Shown here one piece after another: positions 43,011-51,384 of a stretch of DNA of 64,000 nucleotides. The DNA is from Actinomadura rifamycini DSM 43936 (lineage in GTDB: Bacteria; Actinomycetota; Actinomycetes; Streptosporangiales; Streptosporangiaceae), in assembly GCF_000425065.1 (NCBI RefSeq), contig NZ_AULB01000032.1, positions 40,536 through 104,535 of the forward strand, written 5' to 3'. The notes beneath the pieces are model-generated. The model saw only the letters and a list, made by a program, of their open reading frames with translations. It was not told where the DNA came from and did not search any database. The position numbers were made by a program, and so were the translations under genes. Each line of letters opens with the position of its first letter. Position 1 is the first letter of the stretch.

Positions 43011-44030
43011 GTGAGCGCGGATCTCAAGCTGGGCGTGAACGTCGGCTACTGGCAGCGCGAGCCGGAGGACCAGACCGACACCGTCCTGGCGGCCGAACGG
43101 CTCGGCTACGACGCGGTGTTCACCGCGGAGGCGTACGGGTCGGACGCGTTCACGCCGCTCACCTGGTACGCGGCGCGGACGTCCCGGATCAAGCTGGGCA
43201 CCGCGGTGGTGCAGATGTCGGCGCGGACGCCGGCGGCCACCGCGATGCACGCCCTCACCCTCGACGCGCTGTCGGGCGGACGGGTGATCCTCGGGCTCGG
43301 CGCGTCCGGCCCGCAGGTCGTCGAGGGGTGGTACGGGCAGCCGTTCCCGAAGCCGCTGGCCCGGACGCGCGAGTACCTCGACATCGTCCGGCAGGTGTGG
43401 CGGCGGGAGGAGCCGGTGACCAGTGCCGGGCCGCACTACCCGCTGCCGCTGCCGGGCGGCGCGGGCCTCGGCAAGCCGCTGAAGTCGATCGTGCATCCGG
43501 TGCGCCCGGAGATCCCCGTCTACCTGGGCGCCGAGGGCCCGAAGAACGTGGCGCTCGCCGCCGGGGCGACGCAGGGCTGGCTGCCGCTGTTCGTCGACCC
43601 CGAGCAGATCGAGCCGGTGTTCGGGGCGTCCCTCGCCGGACGCCCGGACGGCTTCGAGATCGCGGCGACCGTCACCACGATCGTCACCGACGACCTGGCG
43701 TCCGCGCTGGAGTTCGCCAAGGTCCCGCTCGCGTTCTACATCGGCGGGATGGGCGCCCGCGAGCGCAACTTCCACCTCGACCTCATCGGGCGGCTCGGCT
43801 ACGCGGAGCAGGCGGCCCGGGTGCAGGAGCTGTTCCTGGACGGCCGGCGCCAGGAGGCGATCAAGGCGGTGCCGGACGAGCTCGCCGACTCGATCTCGCT
43901 GCTCGGGCCGATCGGGCGGATCAAGGAGCGCATGGGGCTGTGGCGCGACAGCCCCGTCACCACGCTGCTGATCGCCGGGGTGAAGGACGAGCCGACGCTG
44001 CGGGCGATCAAGGAGGTCGTCGACGGCTGA
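43011..44030 (+). CDS. LLM-class (F420-dependent type) oxidoreductase
   Basis: 339 residues with the luciferase-like monooxygenase pattern: LKLGVNVGYWQREPEDQTDTVLAAERLGYDAVFTAEAYGSDAFTPLTWYAARTSRIKLGTAVV, then TLDALSGGRVILGLGASGPQVVEGWYG and PVYLGAEGPKNVALAAGATQGWLP. These enzymes use F420 or FMN; the subfamily recalls mycobacterial Rv3520c, a member of the cholesterol regulon. I use the GTG at 43011 (AGAAGGGG upstream) because an ATG at 42963 lies inside the palindromic operator. A similar but weaker palindrome separates it from the next gene. Confidence 0.88.
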   Translation: MSADLKLGVNVGYWQREPEDQTDTVLAAERLGYDAVFTAEAYGSDAFTPLTWYAARTSRIKLGTAVVQMSARTPAATAMHALTLDALSGGRVILGLGASGPQVVEGWYGQPFPKPLARTREYLDIVRQVWRREEPVTSAGPHYPLPLPGGAGLGKPLKSIVHPVRPEIPVYLGAEGPKNVALAAGATQGWLPLFVDPEQIEPVFGASLAGRPDGFEIAATVTTIVTDDLASALEFAKVPLAFYIGGMGARERNFHLDLIGRLGYAEQAARVQELFLDGRRQEAIKAVPDELADSISLLGPIGRIKERMGLWRDSPVTTLLIAGVKDEPTLRAIKEVVDG

Positions 44031-44035
44031 GCCGG

Positions 44036-44049
44036 TGGAACGCGTTCTC
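44036..44049. promoter_or_regulatory. Second KstR-like site before the acetolactate-synthase-like gene
   Basis: TGGAACGCGTTCTC keeps the AAC-nn-GTT core of the site at 42956 (13 of the 14-base pattern positions compatible). It lies 6 nt after the LLM stop and about 78 bp before the next start. Confidence 0.4.
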
Positions 44050-44126
44050 GCCGGGGAATGCGGGCGGCCCGCGGTGCGCTGCACGGGGTGAACCCCGAAG
44101 ATCACACGTGGGAAGAGGGACACCCG

Positions 44127-45782
44127 ATGTCCGCGCAGGAAGACGCCGCCCGCCTCCTCGTCCGAACCCTGGAGGCGGAGGGCGTCGAGTACGTCTTCGG
44201 CATCCCCGGCGAGGAGAACATCCACTTCGTCGACGCGCTGAACGACTCGTCGATCCGCTACGTCCTCGTCCGGCACGAGCAGGGCGCCGCGTTCATGGCC
44301 GAGATCTACGGCCGGCTCACCGGGAAGGCGGGCGTGGCGTCGGCGACGCTCGGCCCCGGCGCGATCAACCTGCAGCTCGGCGTCGCGGACGCCACCACCA
44401 ACAGCACCCCGGTCGTCGCGATCTCCGCGCAGGTCGGGCTGGACCGCATCTACAAGGAGTCGCACCAGATCGTCGACCTGGTGTCGCTGTTCCGGCCGAT
44501 CACGAAGTGGTCGGAGCTGGCGCCGCGCGCCGAGGCGCTCCCGGAGATGGTGCGCAAGGCGTTCAAGACCGCGCAGACCGAGCGTCCCGGCGCCGTGTAC
44601 CTGGCGATCCCGGAGGACGTCGAGTCGGCGCGGGTCCCGGCCGGCCTGGCGCCGCTGCCGGTGAACGTCGTGCGCCCGCAGGAGCCGTCGCCGTCGCAGG
44701 TCGCGCGGGCCGCGGACGTCCTGGCGCTCGCGCGGCGCCCGATCGTCCTGGTGGGGCACGGCGCGACGCGGCAGGGCGCGAGCGCGGCGCTGGTGTACCT
44801 GTCGGAGCGGCTGGGGCTGCCGGTCGCGACGACGTTCAACGGCAAGGGCGTGTTCCCGGACGACCACCGCAACGCGCTCGGGGCGGTCGGGTTCATGCGG
44901 CACGACTACGTGAACTTCGGGTTCGACGAGGCGGACGTGCTCATCACCGTCGGGTACGAGCTGCAGGAGTTCGACCCGGTCAAGATCAACCCGTCCGGGG
45001 ACAAGAAGATCATCCACATCCATCCGTCGCCCGCCGAGGTCGACGACCACTACGCGGTCGAGGTCGGGATCCAGGGGGACATCCCGCGGTCGCTGTACGC
45101 GCTGGCCGACTCGGTCCACCGGCGGTTCGACGTGAACGGGACGGGCCGCAGGATCCGCGAGCTGATGCGGGACGAGCTGGCCGAGGGGGCCGCCGAGGAG
45201 GGGTTCCCGCTCTCGCCGCGCCGCATCGTCGCGGACGTCCGCGCCGCGATGGGCCGGGAGGACATCGTGCTCGCCGACACGGGCGCGGTGAAGATGTGGA
45301 TGGCGCGGATGTACCCGACGTACGAGCCGAACACGCTGCTGGTGTCGAACGGGCTGTCGTCGATGGGGTTCGCGGTGCCGGGCGCGATCGCCGCCAAGCT
45401 GGCCCATCCGGACCGGAAGGTGCTGGCGGCGACCGGCGACGGCGCGTTCCTCATGAACTCGCAGGAGCTCGAGACCGCCGTCCGGGAGAACGTCCCGATC
45501 ACGGTGCTGATCTGGGACGACTCGGCGTACGGGCTGATCGGGTGGAAGATGGAACTCGACCTCGGCCGCAGCTCCCACATCGCGTTCGGCAATCCCGACT
45601 TCGTGAAGTACGCGGAGAGCTTCGGCGCCCACGGGTACCGGGTCGAGTCGGCCGCCGAGCTGCTGCCCACGTTGCGCAAGGCACTCGCCGACGACGGGGT
45701 GTCGGTGGTCACCGTCCCGGTCGACTACTCGCACAACCTGCGCCTCACCGACAAGCTCGGCGAGCTGACCGACCCGTTCTGA
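44127..45782 (+). CDS. Acetolactate-synthase-like ThDP enzyme (IlvX-like)
   Basis: 551 residues of the ThDP-dependent acetohydroxyacid-synthase fold: EAEGVEYVFGIPGEENIHFVDAL, RHEQGAAFMAEIYGRLTGKAGVASATLGPGAINLQLGVADA (catalytic Glu in RHEQGAA), and the ThDP-binding motif ATGDGAFLMNSQELETAVRENVPITVLIWDDSAYGLIGWK. It differs from IlvB in lacking an adjacent regulatory subunit. In mycobacteria a homologous gene (ilvX) lies in the KstR-controlled steroid cluster next to LLM-type genes, so a catabolic or non-biosynthetic role is plausible. The ATG at 44127 has GAGGGA upstream. Confidence 0.88.
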   Translation: MSAQEDAARLLVRTLEAEGVEYVFGIPGEENIHFVDALNDSSIRYVLVRHEQGAAFMAEIYGRLTGKAGVASATLGPGAINLQLGVADATTNSTPVVAISAQVGLDRIYKESHQIVDLVSLFRPITKWSELAPRAEALPEMVRKAFKTAQTERPGAVYLAIPEDVESARVPAGLAPLPVNVVRPQEPSPSQVARAADVLALARRPIVLVGHGATRQGASAALVYLSERLGLPVATTFNGKGVFPDDHRNALGAVGFMRHDYVNFGFDEADVLITVGYELQEFDPVKINPSGDKKIIHIHPSPAEVDDHYAVEVGIQGDIPRSLYALADSVHRRFDVNGTGRRIRELMRDELAEGAAEEGFPLSPRRIVADVRAAMGREDIVLADTGAVKMWMARMYPTYEPNTLLVSNGLSSMGFAVPGAIAAKLAHPDRKVLAATGDGAFLMNSQELETAVRENVPITVLIWDDSAYGLIGWKMELDLGRSSHIAFGNPDFVKYAESFGAHGYRVESAAELLPTLRKALADDGVSVVTVPVDYSHNLRLTDKLGELTDPF

Positions 45783-45789
45783 GGGCGGG

Positions 45790-46590
45790 TCAGGCGCGGC
45801 AGACGATCTCGGCGTGGAGGACGGCGAACCAGCCGTCCTCCGCCGCCGCCCACGCCTTCCAGCCCGCGTAGATCGCGTCCAGTTCCGCGCGGGTGGCGTG
45901 GCCCTCGGCGACGGCGGTGTCGGCGACGGCCGAGCGGGCGAGGCGCCCGCCCCACGACTCGCTCCACCACTCGCGTTCGTCCGGCGTCGCGAAGCACCAG
46001 GCGGACGCGGACGCGCGCACGTCGGCGAACCCGGCCTCGCGGGCCCACGCGGCGAGGCGCCGTCCGGCGTCGGGTTCGCCGCCGTTGCCGCGCGCGACCG
46101 CGCGGTAGACGGGCAGCCAGGCGTCCATGCCGGGCGGGTCCGGGTGCCAGACCATGCCGCCGAAGTCGGCTTCGCGGACGGCGACGAACCCGCCGGGCTT
46201 CGCGACGCGGCGCATCTCGCGCAGCGCGCCGACCGGGTCGGCGATGTGCTGCAGCACCTGGTGGGCGTGGACGACGTCGAACGCGCCGTCGTCGAACCGC
46301 AGGTCGTGGACGTCCCCGACGGCGAACTCGAGGTTCGCGGCGCCGCCCGCGGCGGCGCGCGCCTCCGCGACGGCGGTCCCGGCGGCGTCCACGCCGACGA
46401 CGCGGCCCGGCGCGACGCGCTCCGCCAGCCCCGCGGTGATCGAGCCGGGGCCGCAGCCGACGTCCAGCACCGACGCGCCGGGGCGCAGGTGCTCGACGAG
46501 GTAGGCGGCCGAGTTCTCGACCGTCCGCCGGCGGTGGGCGCTCAGGACGGTCTCGTGGTGTCCGTGGGTGTAGGTCGCCTGGTCGGCCAT
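45790..46590 (-). CDS. Class I SAM-dependent methyltransferase
   Basis: 266 residues. The SAM-binding Rossmann fold is clear: YLVEHLRPGASVLDVGCGPGSITAGLAERV (motif I), VVGVDAAGTAVAEARA, VGDVHDLRFDDGAFDVVHAHQVLQHIADPVGALREMRRVAKPGGFVAVREADF. It is similar to UbiE/Coq5-type methylases, but the substrate is unknown. The ATG at 46590 has AGGAGAGG upstream. It is convergent with the ThDP enzyme, 7 bp between stops, and has a GAAACATGTTTC palindrome 55 bp upstream of its start. Confidence 0.9.
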   Translation of the reverse strand: MADQATYTHGHHETVLSAHRRRTVENSAAYLVEHLRPGASVLDVGCGPGSITAGLAERVAPGRVVGVDAAGTAVAEARAAAGGAANLEFAVGDVHDLRFDDGAFDVVHAHQVLQHIADPVGALREMRRVAKPGGFVAVREADFGGMVWHPDPPGMDAWLPVYRAVARGNGGEPDAGRRLAAWAREAGFADVRASASAWCFATPDEREWWSESWGGRLARSAVADTAVAEGHATRAELDAIYAGWKAWAAAEDGWFAVLHAEIVCRA

Positions 46591-46644
46591 GGGTCACCTC
46601 TCCTTCGCGATGACCGCACCCTACGCCGCCTTCTCGTATCTTGA

Positions 46645-46656
46645 GAAACATGTTTC
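46645..46656. promoter_or_regulatory. Palindrome upstream of the methyltransferase gene
   Basis: GAAACATGTTTC is a perfect 12-bp palindrome in an AT-rich patch about 55 bp upstream of the methyltransferase start, with TTGA/TCAA flanks. It is operator-like (TetR or MarR style); no binder is known. Confidence 0.45.
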
Positions 46657-46675
46657 AAATATTGAGACGCACGGG

Positions 46676-46707
46676 GAAAGAAAAAGCCGGGACGCTGTCG
46701 TCCCGGC
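46676..46707 (-). terminator. Intrinsic terminator of the small gene at 46733
   Basis: A 9-bp perfect stem (46686-46694 with 46699-46707), loop of 4, followed on the minus strand by TTTTTCTTTCC. It lies 25 nt after the stop of the 66-residue gene. Confidence 0.85.
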
Positions 46708-46732
46708 CCTTTCTACGCTACGGTTTCCCCCG

Positions 46733-46933
46733 TCAGGCGGCGGCCACGGCGGCGCTCGACGGCCGGCGACGCGCGTCCCGCACGGGAAGCGTCTCGACCG
46801 CGGCGAGCGCGCGAGGCGGCTCGGCGTAGGCGTTCATCGTCGCGTGGGTGAGCTCGGTCAGCCACGGCTGCACCACGGTCCGCTCGGCGGGCCCGCCCAG
46901 CCGCGGGCGAGAGATATGGAAAGTCGCCTCCAC
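46733..46933 (-). CDS. Small orphan protein, 66 residues
   Basis: Not recognised. From the GTG at 46933 (AGGAAGGGG 8 nt upstream) it reads MEATFHISRPRLGGPAERTV, then VQPWLTELTHATMNAYAEPP and an Ala/Arg/Ser-rich tail. There are no Cys residues, signal peptide or membrane helix. The frame stays open further upstream, but those codons overlap the promoter region. Its status as a real gene is supported by the good ribosome site, a strong intrinsic terminator 25 nt after the stop, and a perfect operator-like palindrome 60-77 bp before the start. It could be a small regulator or a peptide precursor. Confidence 0.6.
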   Translation of the reverse strand: MEATFHISRPRLGGPAERTVVQPWLTELTHATMNAYAEPPRALAAVETLPVRDARRRPSSAAVAAA

Positions 46934-46991
46934 TGCCAACACCCCTTCCTGTACGCCGACGGCACCGCCGCCCGGCGGGGCCGTCGCCTGT

Positions 46992-47010
46992 GACGTACCC
47001 CTGGTACGTC
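46992..47010. promoter_or_regulatory. Palindrome upstream of the small orphan gene
   Basis: GACGTACC-CCT-GGTACGTC: perfect 8-bp arms around a 3-nt centre, 59 bp upstream of the GTG at 46933. It is a good candidate operator controlling the small gene. Confidence 0.5.
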
Positions 47011-47095
47011 GTAACAAGCGTCACGGTTCGGCATCTGTTCCCACCGGAACCTGTGATCACATGCACAAACTACAGAGCGCCACTGACATTTCCGG

Positions 47096-49096
47096 CTAGT
47101 CCGGACGGGGCGCGGGGTCGGTCGTCACGGCCCGCAGCAGCGGGCGGCTGAGCGCGCTCGCGCCGAGGATCCCGCCGAAGCCGAGCACCAGGAACCCGGC
47201 GAGCGTCGCCAGCCCGGGCGCCCCGACGCCGACCGCGAACGGGGACGCGAAGAACAGGCCCGCGAGCAGCGACCCGCCGCCCATCACCGCGAGCGGGACG
47301 AGCGTCTCCTGCCGGCGCGCGCGGTCCAGCACGCTCAGCGGCGTCCCGGCGAGGCGGAGCATCGCGTACTCCCGGCGGCGGTCCAGGACGGCGGACGCCC
47401 CGGTGACGCCCGCGCTCGTGGCGCCGATGAGGAACGCGGCGGCGAGCACGGTCAGCGCGCCCGTCCGCAGGTCGCCGAGCAGGTACCGGCCGCCGGTGTC
47501 GTCGTCGGCCGGGGTGGTGGCGACGCCGCCCGGGACGAGCCCGTGCAGCGCGGTGCGGGCGCGGTCGACGGCCGCCCCGCCGCCCGGCACGGTGATCGTC
47601 ACGACCGTCCGGCCCTCGTGGGCGGCATCGTGCAGGGGGTCGCCGTCGCCGGTCGCGACGGCGGCGCCGGTCCCGGCGAGGCGCTCCCGCGCCTGGGCCG
47701 CGACGGCCACGGGCGCGCGGCCGTCCGGAACGGCGATCCGCAGCCGGTCGGACGGCCCGGACTCGATCGCCCCCGGGTTGAGCAGCGTCAGGAACCCCGC
47801 GACGAACCCGGTGAGCGCGACGCCCGCGACCGTCCGCCACGCCGCGCGCGGGTCGTCCCGCAGGCGGCGGCCCGCGAGCAGCCGGGACGGGCCGCGGGCG
47901 AACACGACCATGAGCCCGCCGATCGCCGCCACCGCCCACGGCCCGGCGTAGTTGATCGCGAGGAAGGCCAGCGTCATCAGCACCAGGAGGACCGCGAGCC
48001 CGGCGTACCGCATCCCCATGAGCGCGCCGCCGACGACGGCGAACGCGGCGAGGACGGCGAGCGGCGCCAGGAGCCGGACGGCGCGCAGCGCGGGCGGCGT
48101 CTCCCGGCGGGCCACGCCGAGCGGGCCGACGACGACGCGGCGCAGCCCGACGACGGCGCTGGCGCCGACGAGCACCGGCACCGCGGCGAGGACGGCCGCG
48201 ACGGTCGGCAGGCCGGGCCACAGGTGCCCGGCGAACCAGCCGCCGCCCTGGATGGTGATGTGCGCGAGCGCCGGGACGGCCGCCGCGTACAGCAGGGCGC
48301 CCAGCGCGGCGCCCGCGGCGGCGGTGAGGACGGCCTCGGCGGTGGTGATCGCGACGACCTGGCCGGGGGTCGCGCCGACCAGCCGGAGCGCGGCGAGCCG
48401 CCCGTCGCGGCGCGCCACGGTGAGCCGGGCGGCGGCGCCGCCGAACACCAGCAGCGGCGCGGCCATCAGGACGGACGCGATCCCGGCAAGCCCCCGGTAG
48501 ACGCCCATCCAGGCGGACGTGCCGGTGGCGTACGCGTCGATGCGGGTGGGGGCGGCGGTGGTGTCCAGGCCGGTCGTGTCGGTGCGCGGGGCGGTCAGGA
48601 CGGGCGCGGCGGCGTCCCGCCCGATGACCGCGACGAGCTCGCCGGGGTGCACGAGCGCGTCGTCGCCGAGCGTCCCGGCGGGTGCGGGGAACCGGTCGGC
48701 GAGCCGCTCGGCGGGCAGCTCCGCGAGCAGGCCGGCCAGCGCGGGGGACGCCCACAGCTCGCCCGGCGCGGGGAAGCGCGGCATCCCGGGCGGGACGGGC
48801 GCGCCGTCCGACAGCGCGGCGAGGTCGACGACGGTGATCGGCGTGCCGTGCCCGCCTCCGGCGTCGACGTAGTCGGTGGAGAGCGCCTGCACGGCGGTGG
48901 GCGTCCCGGACGCCTCCGCCGGGTGCCGCCACGCGTCGGCGGCGGCGCGCTCGGCGAACGCGTGGTGGGCGCCGAGCGCGAACAGCAGCAGGCCCGTCGA
49001 GACGGCCACGGCGGCGAGGGTGAGCAGGGACCCGAGCAGGTCGCGGGCTCCCCCGCCGCGCAGCAGCCGCCACGCCAGGCCGGCGGGCGTGCGCAT
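47096..49096 (-). CDS. ABC transporter permease, FtsX/MacB-like
   Basis: 666 residues with about eight to ten membrane helices, including LLGSLLTLAAVAVSTGLLLFALGAHHAF at the N-terminus, a large extracytoplasmic segment (about 55-200), then FtsX-type helix groups such as GLAGIASVLMAAPLLVFGGAAARLTVARRDGRLAALRLVGATPGQVVAI. The RLxxLRLVGATPxQV motif and its second copy (RREYAMLRLAGTPLSVLDRARR) are FtsX-domain hallmarks. Its ATG shares a base with the ATPase stop (TGATG), so the two are coupled. Such systems move or resist lipids and antimicrobial peptides and are often controlled by the neighbouring two-component system. Confidence 0.9.
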   Translation of the reverse strand: MRTPAGLAWRLLRGGGARDLLGSLLTLAAVAVSTGLLLFALGAHHAFAERAAADAWRHPAEASGTPTAVQALSTDYVDAGGGHGTPITVVDLAALSDGAPVPPGMPRFPAPGELWASPALAGLLAELPAERLADRFPAPAGTLGDDALVHPGELVAVIGRDAAAPVLTAPRTDTTGLDTTAAPTRIDAYATGTSAWMGVYRGLAGIASVLMAAPLLVFGGAAARLTVARRDGRLAALRLVGATPGQVVAITTAEAVLTAAAGAALGALLYAAAVPALAHITIQGGGWFAGHLWPGLPTVAAVLAAVPVLVGASAVVGLRRVVVGPLGVARRETPPALRAVRLLAPLAVLAAFAVVGGALMGMRYAGLAVLLVLMTLAFLAINYAGPWAVAAIGGLMVVFARGPSRLLAGRRLRDDPRAAWRTVAGVALTGFVAGFLTLLNPGAIESGPSDRLRIAVPDGRAPVAVAAQARERLAGTGAAVATGDGDPLHDAAHEGRTVVTITVPGGGAAVDRARTALHGLVPGGVATTPADDDTGGRYLLGDLRTGALTVLAAAFLIGATSAGVTGASAVLDRRREYAMLRLAGTPLSVLDRARRQETLVPLAVMGGGSLLAGLFFASPFAVGVGAPGLATLAGFLVLGFGGILGASALSRPLLRAVTTDPAPRPD

Positions 49097-49824
49097 CACG
49101 CCGCTCCGGCGAGGGCGGGCCGCACGCGGCCGTCGCGGACCTCGACCGTCCGGTCGCACCAGCCCGCGACGGACGCGTCGTGCGTGACGACGACGAGGGA
49201 CGCGCCGTTGCCGCGGGTCGCGTCGACCAGCAGCGCCATGGTCTCGCGGCCGGTGGCCTGGTCGAGGGAGCCGGTGGGCTCGTCGGCGAACACGACGGCG
49301 GGGCGGGTCACGAGGGCGCGGGCGATCGCGACGCGCTGCGCCTGCCCGCCCGACAGCTCGCCCGGGCGGCGGCCCTCCGTCCCCGCGAGGCCGAGCGGCC
49401 CGAACCAGGCGCGGGCGGCCCGCACCGCCTCCCGGCGCGGCGTCCCGTTCAGCATCAGCGGCAGCGCGACGTTCTCCTCGGCGGGCAGTTCCGGGAGGAG
49501 CTGGCCGAACTGGAAGACGAACCCGAAGCGGGTGCGGCGCAGGACGCTGCGGCGGCGCTCGCCGAGGGCGTCGACGCGCTCCCCGAGCAGCCGCACCTCG
49601 CCGGCGTCCGGCCGGACGATCCCGGCGAGGCAGTGCAGCAGCGTCGACTTCCCGGAGCCGCTCGGGCCCATGATCGCGACGGTCTCGGCGCGGGCGACGG
49701 CGAGGTCGACGCCGTCGAGCGCGACGGTCGGCCCGAACCGCTTGGCCAGGCCCCGCCCCGCCAGGACGGGCTCGGGGCCGGCCTCGAAGCCGGGCTCGGG
49801 GGCGGGCGCGGTGAGATCGGTCAC
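49096..49824 (-). CDS. ABC transporter ATP-binding protein (LolD/MacB type)
   Basis: 242 residues. Walker A MGPSGSGKSTLLHCLAG, Q-loop FGFVFQFGQLLPELPAEENVALPLML, signature ELSGGQAQRVAIARALVTRP, Walker B AVVFADEPTGSLDQATG and the switch His VVTHDAS are all intact. The GTG at 49824 has GGAGGGGG upstream and overlaps the stop of the small membrane protein gene as GTGA. It powers the FtsX-like permease encoded immediately downstream. Confidence 0.95.
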   Translation of the reverse strand: MTDLTAPAPEPGFEAGPEPVLAGRGLAKRFGPTVALDGVDLAVARAETVAIMGPSGSGKSTLLHCLAGIVRPDAGEVRLLGERVDALGERRRSVLRRTRFGFVFQFGQLLPELPAEENVALPLMLNGTPRREAVRAARAWFGPLGLAGTEGRRPGELSGGQAQRVAIARALVTRPAVVFADEPTGSLDQATGRETMALLVDATRGNGASLVVVTHDASVAGWCDRTVEVRDGRVRPALAGAA

Positions 49825-49982
49825 CGGTCCCCCTCCGGGGCGCCGGCGCCGCCGCCGCGCGGGCGGCGTGCTCGCCACGACTCGGCGATCTCGGTCGCCG
49901 GCATCACGACCCCGCCGTAGACGACGAAGACGGCGAACGCGACGAGGAAGGCGACGGCGAGCGGGACATAGATGATTTCCAT
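49821..49982 (-). CDS. 53-residue single-pass membrane protein
   Basis: A short gene: MEIIYVPLAVAFLVAFAVFVVYGGVVMPATE is one hydrophobic helix, followed by a basic, Gly-rich cytoplasmic tail. The ATG at 49982 has CTGGGGG upstream. The stop overlaps the ABC ATPase start (GTGA), so all three genes are translationally coupled. It is probably a small accessory subunit or modulator of the transporter; no family was recognised. Confidence 0.75.
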   Translation of the reverse strand: MEIIYVPLAVAFLVAFAVFVVYGGVVMPATEIAESWRARRPRGGGAGAPEGDR

Positions 49983-50102
49983 GCCCCCAGCGTGCGGGAG
50001 CGCGCCGCCCCGCCGCATCGGGCGCAGGGCCGGTCCCGGGCGGGCCGCCATCGGCCGAATGACCGATCCGGCGGTCGGCGGAGGGTCGTAGCCTGCATAT
50101 CC

Positions 50103-51371
50103 GTGAGTGACACAGGGGCCGGTCTCGACCGCATCCACACCGCGGGCGGATGGGTGGCGCGCATCGCGTACGGGGGCTTCGCCGCCCTGTTCCTGCTGCT
50201 GTGCCTGCTGGTCGTGGGCAGGGCGGCGGACCTGTGGATGGTGCTGGTCGCCGCCGGCGTCAACGCCGCCGTGGTGAGCCGCGGGCGGCTGCTGCCCTGG
50301 ATGGTGGGCGCCGGGTCGCTGTCGCTGTTCAGCAGCCTGTTCCTCGGGACGGCCGTCATCCTCGACTCCGGGGGCGCCCCGAGCCTCTTCGCCGAGATCG
50401 GCGGGCTGCTGATCCTGACCGTCCGCACGGTGTGGCGGATGGCGCGGGACCGGGTCGTCCCGGTCGCCGTGCTGCTCGGCGCCGCACTGCTGATCATGCC
50501 GCTGCGCTTCTCGCTGGTCTCCGGCGTGCTGTTCACCGCGCCGCTCGGCGTGCTGCTCGCCATCGCGCTCGGGATCGGGCTGTACCTGCGGGCGGTGGAC
50601 GCGCGGCGGGCCCGGACGGTGACGGCGGCGCGCCGGGACGAGCGCCTCGAACTGGCCCGCGACCTGCACGACTTCGTCGCCCACCACGTCACCGGGATCG
50701 TCGTGCAGGCGCAGGCGGCGCGGTTCGCGGCGAGCTCCGGGGCCGCGCAGTCGCCCGAGCAGCTCGACTCGATGTTCGAGGGGATCGAGAAGGCCGGGAC
50801 GGAGGCGCTGACGTCGATGCGCCGCATGGTCGGCCTGCTGCGGGACGCCCAGCACGTGGACGCCCCGCCCGCCGCGGGCCCGTACGGCCCGTACCCCGGC
50901 GGCCCGCACCCCGGCGCCCCGCACCCAGGCGGCCCGCACGGGGACGCGTCCGGCGGCCCGCCCGACCGGGGGTCGGCGACGCGGCCGGTCGGCGACCTCG
51001 ACCGGCTGCGCGAGCTGGTGGCCGGGTTCACGCACCCGCCCGCCGTCCTGTCCATGGCGCCCGGCCTCGGCGCCCTCCCGCCGGAGGTGGCGACGTCGGC
51101 GCACCGGATCGTGCAGGAGGCGCTGACCAACATCCGCAAGCACGCGGCGGACGCCACCTACGTGCGGGTGTCGCTCGCGCGGCTCGGCGGCGGCGTCGAG
51201 GTGGCGGTGCGCAACGACGGGCGGGGCCGCGGGCGGCGGCTCCCCTCCAGCGGGTTCGGGCTGGCGGGACTGGCCGAGCGGGTGACCGCGCTCGGCGGGC
51301 GGCTGCACGCGGGACCGCGTCCCGAGGGCGGCTGGGAGGTGGTGGCGGTGCTGCCCCTCGGCGAATGCTGA
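50103..51371 (+). CDS. Sensor histidine kinase (NarL/DesK type, HisKA_3)
   Basis: 422 residues. Four to six membrane helices span about 15-160 (for example IAYGGFAALFLLLCLLVVG and VSGVLFTAPLGVLLAIALGIGLYL). The dimerisation and phospho-acceptor motif ERLELARDLHDFVAHHVTGIVVQAQ follows, then a Gly/Pro/His-rich insertion (PYGPYPGGPHPGAPHPGGPH) and a HATPase domain (HRIVQEALTNIRKHA, SGFGLAGLAERVTALGG). The GTG at 50103 begins a plausible protein; the only good ribosome site is 16 nt away, so the start is uncertain. It is divergent from the ABC operon (120 bp) and followed by its response regulator. Confidence 0.9.
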   Translation: MSDTGAGLDRIHTAGGWVARIAYGGFAALFLLLCLLVVGRAADLWMVLVAAGVNAAVVSRGRLLPWMVGAGSLSLFSSLFLGTAVILDSGGAPSLFAEIGGLLILTVRTVWRMARDRVVPVAVLLGAALLIMPLRFSLVSGVLFTAPLGVLLAIALGIGLYLRAVDARRARTVTAARRDERLELARDLHDFVAHHVTGIVVQAQAARFAASSGAAQSPEQLDSMFEGIEKAGTEALTSMRRMVGLLRDAQHVDAPPAAGPYGPYPGGPHPGAPHPGGPHGDASGGPPDRGSATRPVGDLDRLRELVAGFTHPPAVLSMAPGLGALPPEVATSAHRIVQEALTNIRKHAADATYVRVSLARLGGGVEVAVRNDGRGRGRRLPSSGFGLAGLAERVTALGGRLHAGPRPEGGWEVVAVLPLGEC

Positions 51372-51384
51372 AACAATCGGACAC

